Of a stretch of DNA of 7,601 nucleotides, positions 1 to 5,842 are shown piece after piece. The DNA lies in assembly GCA_947505055.1 (NCBI GenBank), contig CANNLO010000220.1, positions 1 to 7,601 of the forward strand. Direction: 5' to 3'. Every line of letters starts with the position of its first letter. Positions within the stretch are counted from its first letter, which is position 1. Source of the DNA: Methylococcaceae bacterium (GTDB taxonomy: Bacteria > Pseudomonadota > Gammaproteobacteria > Methylococcales > Methylomonadaceae). A program made the translations under genes and the position numbers. The notes beneath the pieces are model-generated. The model had not been told where the DNA came from and ran no database searches. It was given only the letters and a program-made list of their open reading frames with translations.

Positions 1-170
1 GGAATAGATGGTGTTGAGTTTTCATACAGTTCAACTAACTCTCCAATTTTTTTTAAAACAATCACCTCAACTTGATGGCCACTTTTTATCCAGGACTGCG
101 CTAAAACCAAGCGCATTTTTTCAACCCCACCAAGTTTAAGATTAGGAATTACGATAAAAATCTTAGCCAA
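1..170 (-). CDS. Glycosyltransferase, GT4-like, N-terminal fragment
   Basis: This is the first 56 codons of a gene that runs off the left edge. The predicted protein begins MAKIFIVIPNLKLGGVEK, which resembles the opening of family 4 (GT-B fold) glycosyltransferases: a beta strand, a glycine-rich turn (GG at 14-15 followed by V-E-K) and then an amphipathic helix. Such enzymes act at the cytoplasmic face of the inner membrane and add sugars to a lipid-linked glycan. The start is a TTG at 168-170. No ATG or GTG is available in frame after the upstream stop at 195-197, while AGGTG at 178-182 lies 7 bases before the TTG. It is separated from the preceding acyltransferase by 42 bases, the largest gap in the window; that gap holds only a short AT palindrome (183-192) and the ribosome binding site. 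Donor and acceptor cannot be told from this fragment. Confidence 0.8.
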   Translation of the reverse strand, partial: MAKIFIVIPNLKLGGVEKMRLVLAQSWIKSGHQVEVIVLKKIGELVELYENSTPSI

Positions 171-177
171 AATTGTG

Positions 178-182
178 CACCT
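178..182 (-). promoter_or_regulatory. Ribosome binding site deciding a TTG start
   Basis: On the minus strand the bases read AGGTG, seven bases before the TTG at 168-170. This match supports the TTG as the start of the glycosyltransferase, because the reading frame has no ATG or GTG between the upstream in-frame stop (195-197) and that TTG. Confidence 0.6.
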
Positions 183-212
183 AAATATATTTGATTAACT
201 AGTAAGTAGTTA

Positions 213-947
213 TTAGATTGCTGATTTTATTTCACTAATTTTTATTGGGCCGTTAAATAGGTGTTTGTTAGCTCTAATTTTTTCATCGTCCCATAACCAC
301 CATTTCATCTCTAGCAAACTAGCTATAACCTTGTTGTTAAATCGATATTTAACAACTCTTGCAGGCGATCCAACTACAATTGCAAAAGGTGGCACATCTT
401 TAGTCACAGTAGAGTTCGCTCCAACGATTGCACCATCTCCAATAGTCACCCCAGATAGAATACATGACTGGGCGCCAATCCAAACGTCATGGCCAATCTG
501 AATATCCCCTTTTGATTCTGAATCACGCTCTAGACTGCCCTGCCAAATATATTTTTTCTTTGAATCCGTCAAAATTAAATTTCTAAAAATATTGTAGGTC
601 GATAAACGATTTGAAATATGATTGATTTCATATACGACGCAACCCGGGGCTATGGAACAAAAATTTCCGATTTTAATTTTATTTATTCTAGATGAAATAG
701 TTGTATTCGGCCCATTTATAGTCGAATATCTTCCAATTAATATTTCCCCGTCAATAACACATTCGAATATGCCTACATGGTCAGTTGCATGTACATTACC
801 CCCTAATTTTGAATTTTTTATTGCCGATCCAAAACCAAGATTCCGCAAGCCAACTATATTTGAGTTATAAATAATTGTATTTTGATTAATGTCACTTCGT
901 AACAATCTGTAGAAAAATGTTCTGAGAGTATTAGTGATAATATTCAT
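213..947 (-). CDS. Left-handed beta-helix acyltransferase (CatB/WbbJ-like)
   Basis: The 244-residue protein is a hexapeptide-repeat acyltransferase, likely transferring acetyl from acetyl-CoA to a hydroxyl or amino group of a sugar in the cytoplasm. Imperfect hexapeptide turns run from about residue 25 to 105. A loop with His110 (INHIS) follows, in the place where CatB-type enzymes carry the catalytic histidine. The helix then resumes at about 148-185 (IGHDVWIGAQ, VTIGDGAIVGANSTV). The C-terminal part has the typical VVGSPARVV segment (191-199) and an aromatic WWLW (216-219), as in CatB/Vat-type acetyltransferases. No membrane segment is evident. It starts 5 bases after the stop of the putative transferase and has only a weak ribosome binding site, so translational coupling is likely. 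Its position suggests O-acetylation of the nonulosonic acid or of another repeat-unit sugar; the substrate is inferred only. The gene is strongly AT-rich, like its neighbours on the left. Confidence 0.85.
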   Translation of the reverse strand: MNIITNTLRTFFYRLLRSDINQNTIIYNSNIVGLRNLGFGSAIKNSKLGGNVHATDHVGIFECVIDGEILIGRYSTINGPNTTISSRINKIKIGNFCSIAPGCVVYEINHISNRLSTYNIFRNLILTDSKKKYIWQGSLERDSESKGDIQIGHDVWIGAQSCILSGVTIGDGAIVGANSTVTKDVPPFAIVVGSPARVVKYRFNNKVIASLLEMKWWLWDDEKIRANKHLFNGPIKISEIKSAI

Positions 948-952
948 ATTAA

Positions 953-2395
953 CTAACCAAGTACATTTTTAAGAAAATTTTTATAGTTATTTTGCCAGTG
1001 AGGCTCCCAATAAGACATCTCAGCAATGCTAGTTTTGTCTTTACATATCCAATGTGCATTCTTCAACATACTTGAACATTCATTTTCGTTACTTAATGTA
1101 AGCTTTTCGAAGGGAGCAGTTGGATCTGAAAATTTAGATTTTGATGTATCCCAAACCACTATCCGATCAACCAATCCAATCGCTTCATATAATGCGGTTG
1201 ACAACTCCCCAATTAATATAGCTGTATTTGCAAATGACTTATATATGTCATCATTAACGTCAATTTCTATATTTTCAATTTTCATCCCTAATACCTTAAT
1301 TCTCTCCATTGGATGAGGTCGAAATAATACTTTATATTTACCTTCACATACATTGCGAATTCTATAACATAGGGATAGCGACTTCTTGGTATCTAATCCA
1401 TCTCCTAATATTGTAATAAAAACTTTATCTTCCTTATCCTGTAAATACATTTTTACAGCTTTTTCTCTCATTGGATTTCCAATTGCAATTTTTTTGGATG
1501 TTATATTAGTACGCTCATTCCAACTGACCCCATAGGTCAAAAGATAATCAGGCCAAGTATTTTTATATAATTCGGAATGTAAAATTTGATCCGAGTAGTT
1601 ATAGGCAATATGCCCCTGAGAAATTGAACCGTGCTGAAATTCAGCAACAACAACATTCAATGATTTTGCAGCCGAAATTATAGAAAGCGCATCAGTACCG
1701 CCATAATGCCCACATTGAATAATGAGTAATTTTGTTCCAAGTTTTTTTAATAACTTTTTATAAGCTGTATTCAATTTTTCGAATCGCTTACATTCATTAA
1801 GGGAATACTGAGACAGCCATTCCAATTCTTTTTTTGACAAGCGAACCCCTATAATTTTTTCAGTTCGAACAGCTAATAATTTAAAAAAATCACTAAAATC
1901 ATCTTCAAATAAATTTTGATTGGAAATAGCAGGAATTTTGCTTAGGAAATAATAAGGGTTATTAGAAATAATTTTATTACATGCTCTTTTATTTGGAGAA
2001 TATCCGGGACTGAACGTTTCAATTACTATTGATTTCTCGCTTTGTGCATTGAATAAAAAATCGGAATTTACGTTGAACAATCTTTTTTCTTCAGCAACAT
2101 ACCGAGATGCAGTTGTTGAAATTAAAATATCGTGTTTACTCACCCCATTTAAATTAATGCGGTTAATTGCCATATGATGGATAGCATTAAAACAACTATT
2201 TATTTTTCTTATTGAGCTATTGGGTTTTGATTGCTTCTCTTCCGAATAAAATAGCTTATTCATTAGAACTTGGTAAAAAGTCCATCTAATAATGCTCCAA
2301 AAAGGCATATGTTCATTATTAAGAATAATGACTTTTGAGAATTCTGAGTTATCCTCAATTTCTAAAAAGTGATTAATTGTAATTAGCTCATTCAT
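953..2395 (-). CDS. Putative GT-B-type glycosyltransferase, candidate nonulosonate transferase
   Basis: I do not recognise this 480-residue protein as a named family. The N-terminal half (1-220) has no motif I can place. The C-terminal half looks like a GT-B nucleotide-binding domain: a hydrophobic strand with CGHYGG (228-233), then EFQHGSISQGH (252-262), an aromatic LLTYG strand (285-289), IGNPM (305-309), ILGDG (329-333), a strand ending RPHP (359-362), and IGELSTALYEAIG (395-407). A Q/W-H-G turn, an H-P motif and an S/T-rich motif before an acidic residue occur in the same order in CDP-glycerol glycerophosphotransferases, Kdo transferases of capsule systems and bacterial (poly)sialyltransferases. 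There is no signal peptide or clear membrane helix, so a cytoplasmic or peripheral enzyme is expected. The gene begins 6 bases after the CMP-sugar synthetase stop, which makes transfer of the CMP-activated sugar the best guess. Composition is markedly AT-rich, and no good Shine-Dalgarno is visible. The coding call is secure; the function is inference. Confidence 0.75.
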   Translation of the reverse strand: MNELITINHFLEIEDNSEFSKVIILNNEHMPFWSIIRWTFYQVLMNKLFYSEEKQSKPNSSIRKINSCFNAIHHMAINRINLNGVSKHDILISTTASRYVAEEKRLFNVNSDFLFNAQSEKSIVIETFSPGYSPNKRACNKIISNNPYYFLSKIPAISNQNLFEDDFSDFFKLLAVRTEKIIGVRLSKKELEWLSQYSLNECKRFEKLNTAYKKLLKKLGTKLLIIQCGHYGGTDALSIISAAKSLNVVVAEFQHGSISQGHIAYNYSDQILHSELYKNTWPDYLLTYGVSWNERTNITSKKIAIGNPMREKAVKMYLQDKEDKVFITILGDGLDTKKSLSLCYRIRNVCEGKYKVLFRPHPMERIKVLGMKIENIEIDVNDDIYKSFANTAILIGELSTALYEAIGLVDRIVVWDTSKSKFSDPTAPFEKLTLSNENECSSMLKNAHWICKDKTSIAEMSYWEPHWQNNYKNFLKNVLG

Positions 2396-2401
2396 AAATT
2401 A

Positions 2402-3088
2402 CTAAGAATTATTGACCATAACTTCTGCTACCTTAAAGTCCCAAACTGTATCTATATCAATAGATTCTTTTTCAGATGTAGTTACCAATGGTATTGTTTT
2501 ATCACCTACAAAAGATCGGCGAGTTCGAAGTTCAGCAGGAGTTATTAGATAAAAACTGCCATTGACTACATAGACAGGCGACAGGTCTTGCGATCGAATT
2601 TCAAAGCCAGATTCTTGCATAAAAGGCACCAAATAATTACCCTCCATTTTTAGCGTCCACATTGGATGTGCCTGGGTTGGCGAAACACCCAATACGGCTT
2701 TTCCCCCATGCTGCTTAAACAACTTTATACCTCGCTTTAAATTAATCTTAGATCTAAATGGAGATGTAGGCTGCAATAATAAAACCCCATCCACCACACC
2801 CTTTTCAGCTTCATACCAATCAAGTGCGTGTAAAGCCACATCCACCGAACCTGTTATATCGGTAGCTAATTCTGGGGGACGTAGCCAGGGCACAAATGCC
2901 CCAGCATCTATACATATCTCTGCTATAGCAGGGTCATCTGTTGAAACAAGAATATCGCAAATATCATGTATATTTTTGGCCACATCAATTGACCAAACAA
3001 TTAATGGTTTACCCCCTAACAGCAAAATATTCTTTCCAGGGAGCCTTTTAGATCGACCACGAGCTGGTATTAATACAAGAATTCTCAT
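2402..3088 (-). CDS. legF: CMP-nonulosonate synthetase (acylneuraminate cytidylyltransferase family)
   Basis: This 228-residue cytoplasmic enzyme should activate a nonulosonic acid with CTP, giving the CMP-sugar donor and pyrophosphate. The nucleotide-binding signature is IPARGRSKRLPGKN (7-20), where R12 replaces the more usual glycine. VSTDD (48-52) follows, then LLQPTSPFR (104-112), the sugar-site segment VVNGSFYLI (174-182), and the metal-binding SIDIDT (209-214) with D211 and D213. The length matches single-domain members of the family (NeuA, LegF, PseF). The ATG overlaps the hisH stop by four bases (ATGA), so the two are probably translationally coupled. Substrate is inferred: the PtmE-like gene upstream favours legionaminic acid over sialic or pseudaminic acid, and the amidotransferase set between them suggests an acetamidino derivative. 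The symbol legF rests on that context. Base composition is intermediate between the genes to its right and left. Confidence 0.88.
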   Translation of the reverse strand: MRILVLIPARGRSKRLPGKNILLLGGKPLIVWSIDVAKNIHDICDILVSTDDPAIAEICIDAGAFVPWLRPPELATDITGSVDVALHALDWYEAEKGVVDGVLLLQPTSPFRSKINLKRGIKLFKQHGGKAVLGVSPTQAHPMWTLKMEGNYLVPFMQESGFEIRSQDLSPVYVVNGSFYLITPAELRTRRSFVGDKTIPLVTTSEKESIDIDTVWDFKVAEVMVNNS

Positions 3089-3732
3089 TGCAGTATAAAT
3101 CTACGTAAAATCTTTAATCCCACTTCTCCACTTTTTTCTGGATGAAACTGACAACCTGAAATATGGTCTTGGCATATCATTGCAGCAATTTTATGGCTGC
3201 CATATAGACAATCAGCTATGCGATGGGTTGGGTTAGTGGGAACCGCCATAAATGAATGAACAAAATAAGCTGCTTCACCTGGGCGATTATCTTCTAGCAA
3301 TGTATGCTGCCAACCATTGGCTACATTAGATTGTTGCAATGCACTCCAACCTATATGCGGAATTTTTTGTGACACCCCTGATAGCGTTTGATTAGGCACT
3401 GCAATCACACGACCAGGAATCAACCCCAAGCCAGCCGTTACGCCGAACTCATCACTTTCTTCTAGCAAAAGCTGCATACCTAGGCAAATACCCAATAAAG
3501 GTGTTTTACCCTGGGCAAGCTCGCGGATAACTGCCACCAAACCCAAATTCTCCAAGGCTTGCATAGCATTAGCAAAAGCCCCTACCCCAGGCAATACAAC
3601 TCTCTTGGCAGCGAGGATTTTTTCGGGATCAGCCGTTAAAAAAACTTTTGCACCGCAGTGTTCTAATCCACGCTGAACACTGAGCAGATTACCCACGCCG
3701 TAATCAATTACGGTGACGTCAGGCGCACTCAA
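3085..3732 (-). CDS. hisH: HisH-type glutamine amidotransferase, sugar-modification paralogue
   Basis: This 215-residue class I glutaminase hydrolyses glutamine and hands the ammonia to its HisF partner. The oxyanion segment PGVGAF (48-53), the nucleophile elbow GICLGMQ (81-87, Cys83) and FHPEKSG (196-202, His197 and Glu199) give a complete catalytic triad. Lys200 corresponds to the HisH lysine known to form a salt bridge to HisF. Translation starts at a TTG (3730-3732) that overlaps the end of hisF by 14 bases; CTCCT at 3742-3746 reads AGGAG on the coding strand, 9 bases upstream, and supports this start. It sits between hisF and the CMP-sugar synthetase, away from any other histidine gene, so it most likely serves acetamidino-sugar synthesis as in the WbpG-HisH2-HisF2 and PseA-HisH-HisF sets. 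A histidine-pathway role is less likely given the changes in HisF. Confidence 0.93.
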   Translation of the reverse strand: MSAPDVTVIDYGVGNLLSVQRGLEHCGAKVFLTADPEKILAAKRVVLPGVGAFANAMQALENLGLVAVIRELAQGKTPLLGICLGMQLLLEESDEFGVTAGLGLIPGRVIAVPNQTLSGVSQKIPHIGWSALQQSNVANGWQHTLLEDNRPGEAAYFVHSFMAVPTNPTHRIADCLYGSHKIAAMICQDHISGCQFHPEKSGEVGLKILRRFILQ

Positions 3733-4489
3733 AGTGTCTCACTCCTAATCCTGCATTTTCCGCCACCGTTCTAATATCATTTATATCTGCGCGTTTGTAA
3801 TGCAAAATATCAGCCATAGCCACGGCATCAGCACAACCTTCGATAACAACCGCCAACAGATCTTCTGATTTGCCCATACCGCCACTGGCAATGACTGGCA
3901 CTGCAACTTCTGCTGATACGGCTTTGACCAGCGCAATATCAAACCCCTTGCGTGTGCCTTCTCTATCCACCGACGTTAATAGTATCTCGCCCGCACCCAT
4001 CGCTACACCGTGCTTAACCCACTCAACAACATCCAAGCCGGTGCGTTCGCGACCATTATCGGTATAAACCTCCCAACGATCTGGACCTACTTGCTTAGCC
4101 TCGATAGAGAGCACCATACACTGACTGCCAAAGCGTCGCGCAATGTCGGTAATTAACTGAGGGGTGGAAACAGCTGCGGTATTGACCGCCACCTTGTCAG
4201 CGCCAGCACGCAGAATATCAGTAGCATCCTCAACCGAACGAATACCTCCACCCACCGTCATCGGCACAAATATATCTTTTGCCGCCGCCTTCACAATATC
4301 GCCCAAATGATTACGCCCATAAAGGCTGGCCACGCAATCCATGTATATAAGCTCATCAGCGCCTTGAAGGTAATAGCGCAAAGCATGTTCGTTAGGCGAA
4401 CCCATGACTCGCAAGCCTTCTAGATGTATCCCTTTTATTAGATTCGGCCCCTTAATATCAAGGCGGGCAATAAGGCGAATGTTCCTCAT
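3719..4489 (-). CDS. hisF: HisF paralogue of the AglZ/HisF2 acetamidino-modification type
   Basis: This 256-residue TIM barrel is homologous along its full length to the cyclase subunit of imidazole glycerol phosphate synthase. Seen in the sequence: LDIKG (10-14, Asp11), GADELIYMD (43-51), TVGGGIRSVEDA (78-89), GADKVAVNTAA (96-106), SIEAK (128-132), GAGEILLTSVDREGT (165-179) and PVIASGGMG (198-206). The ammonia gate positions known from Thermotoga HisF are retained (Arg5, Glu46, Lys99, Glu168), as is Asp98 at the HisH interface. The second catalytic aspartate of true cyclases is Glu130 here, the usual PCLD strand reads ARLD, and the usual DRDG reads DREG. This pattern fits the HisF2-type paralogues found beside sugar amidotransferases, which pass ammonia and need not carry out the cyclase reaction. 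The gene lies 13 bases after the amidotransferase stop and overlaps hisH. The ATG at 4487-4489 agrees with the family N-terminus. Confidence 0.93.
   Translation of the reverse strand: MRNIRLIARLDIKGPNLIKGIHLEGLRVMGSPNEHALRYYLQGADELIYMDCVASLYGRNHLGDIVKAAAKDIFVPMTVGGGIRSVEDATDILRAGADKVAVNTAAVSTPQLITDIARRFGSQCMVLSIEAKQVGPDRWEVYTDNGRERTGLDVVEWVKHGVAMGAGEILLTSVDREGTRKGFDIALVKAVSAEVAVPVIASGGMGKSEDLLAVVIEGCADAVAMADILHYKRADINDIRTVAENAGLGVRHFECA
3742..3746 (-). promoter_or_regulatory. Ribosome binding site inside hisF for the hisH TTG start
   Basis: AGGAG on the minus strand, nine bases before the TTG of hisH and lying within the last codons of hisF. It decides the unusual TTG start and implies that hisH is translated as ribosomes finish hisF, which would help keep the two subunits in equal amounts. 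Confidence 0.65.
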
Positions 4490-4502
4490 GAATCACTTCG
4501 CA

Positions 4503-5825
4503 TTACTTATCGCTCCAAACGGCATGACGTAATTTCCATACTCCATTTTCGTTATACCAAAGGTGAGGTGAACGAAACTGGTCGGTTAGCAAGCGGAAAT
4601 ACTCCTTGTCCATCATCGGACTCTCAAACATCTTGCTTGCAGTAGGAAACTCATGTTCAGGTACGCTTAGATATTGAAATAATTCATCTTCAAATCGTGT
4701 GGGATATTCGTGATCGAAACGCTTTATTAATGCGACACCTTCATCACGATTAATGTCGCCTGAACGTATCTCTTGTGCAGCATCGTAAGTAGCACGACCG
4801 ATACCGAACTTCACCCCAGTTGTGTAGTAGTGAAGATCATCAATTCGATCATCAATACTATTGTATTTTGAATAAGTTCCAGGAGTCCGCTCTGGCGAAG
4901 CTTGAAAGCCGCCATGTTCAACAGAATAATAATAGCAAGACTGTGGATGCCACTTAAGGTAATACCCCAAATAGTGTGATGCAACATTATGCTCACTCAA
5001 GAGGTTTTCATCCGCTGGCATATAAGGTAACAAATCGTTTAATTCAAGACCAAAACTACCACACAAATCACTAACACTTATCCCAGAAATTCTCATATCT
5101 TCAATGCTTAATCCTGAAAAATATTTTTGGTCTTGTTTGGCAGATAAAGTCGTATCAATTGGATTGCCATATTCCGCTTCATTTTCCCCATAAAAAACTA
5201 GTGAGATATTAAATTTAATTGCCAGCTTAGGTGCAATAGATTTTTGACCTAAGAAAAAAGCCTGAAATGGGTGAAATAATAATTCTGTCGATAGTCTAGT
5301 CAATAAGCGATGTACACGCCCATTGGGGGTCATTAAAAAATTATCATGCCCTGCGTGAATCCATGCCTGAAAGTTTTTCCAACCCCAATCAGTATAGATA
5401 TGTGGTGCCCAGGTTACAGTAAGCGGATGCATCCCATATTTCGTTTTCAAAATGTGTGATGCATAAAAACTATCCTTACCACCCGACCCCGGCACTATAC
5501 AATCGTAAGAACCATCGTGCTTGCGATGCTTATCACAAAGCTCGCGTAGCTGCTTGTCGCGATCATCCCAATCAATACCATGGCGTTTGCGATCTGCGAA
5601 GTTACAGGCATCACAAACACCGTCCTCATCAAAATGAATCGTGGCTTTTTTGCTATCCTTCGTATGCTTATACTCAACTGCCGAGTTTGGCCGCTGATTA
5701 GAGATTACACACTTCTTGCAGTAAGCAACCGTTGTAGGCAATCCATAAAGGGCTTCTGAATTTTGGTTGTCTTTTGCAAAAGGGCGTAAATCAATAGCCT
5801 GAGGGTATTTAATTTTTTCCATCAT
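4503..5825 (-). CDS. N-acetyl sugar amidotransferase (WbpG/PseA/WbuX family)
   Basis: The 440-residue cytoplasmic enzyme should activate the carbonyl of a sugar N-acetyl group with ATP and replace its oxygen with ammonia, making an acetamidino group. The PP-loop ATP-binding motif is clear: VPGSGGKDSFY (111-121). Ahead of it are two Cys pairs, C36-K-K-C39 and C71-D-A-C74, which likely bind zinc as is typical of this family. GENEAEYGN (213-221) lies in the C-terminal half. The enzyme has no glutaminase domain of its own, and the adjacent hisF and hisH supply one. Two tandem ATGs begin the gene (5823-5825 and 5820-5822); GGA upstream lies 4 bases from the first and 7 from the second, so the second may be the true start. 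The middle of the gene, about 5040-5350, is more AT-rich than its ends. The substrate in this cluster is probably a legionaminic acid or its CMP form, by inference from neighbours; the family also acts on pseudaminic acid and on ManNAc3NAcA. Confidence 0.92.
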   Translation of the reverse strand: MMEKIKYPQAIDLRPFAKDNQNSEALYGLPTTVAYCKKCVISNQRPNSAVEYKHTKDSKKATIHFDEDGVCDACNFADRKRHGIDWDDRDKQLRELCDKHRKHDGSYDCIVPGSGGKDSFYASHILKTKYGMHPLTVTWAPHIYTDWGWKNFQAWIHAGHDNFLMTPNGRVHRLLTRLSTELLFHPFQAFFLGQKSIAPKLAIKFNISLVFYGENEAEYGNPIDTTLSAKQDQKYFSGLSIEDMRISGISVSDLCGSFGLELNDLLPYMPADENLLSEHNVASHYLGYYLKWHPQSCYYYSVEHGGFQASPERTPGTYSKYNSIDDRIDDLHYYTTGVKFGIGRATYDAAQEIRSGDINRDEGVALIKRFDHEYPTRFEDELFQYLSVPEHEFPTASKMFESPMMDKEYFRLLTDQFRSPHLWYNENGVWKLRHAVWSDK

Positions 5826-5842
5826 TTAGTCCATTTAGATTT

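Noticed and set aside
171..212. Possible terminator or promoter in the largest gap
   Set aside because: Only a 10-base AT palindrome (183-192), a GTGCAC palindrome and a 4-base stem are present; there is no GC-rich hairpin with a T-run and no clear -35/-10 pair.
265..870. Two plus-strand open frames of about 80 codons
   Set aside because: Both are antisense to the hexapeptide acyltransferase, whose repeats account for the sequence.
1026..1316. A 96-codon plus-strand open frame
   Set aside because: It lies opposite the C-terminal half of the 480-residue protein, where the RPHP and STALYEA motifs lie, and has no features of its own.
3085..4489. Reading hisH and hisF as part of the histidine biosynthesis operon
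   Set aside because: No other his gene is present, the neighbours are a sugar amidotransferase and a CMP-sugar synthetase, and HisF carries Glu at position 130 and the ARLD variant strand.
5826..5842. Two-codon mini-ORF (ATG GAC TAA) just before the amidotransferase start
   Set aside because: A short ATG-stop of this kind in a 17-base AT-rich gap is likely by chance, and no attenuator structure accompanies it.
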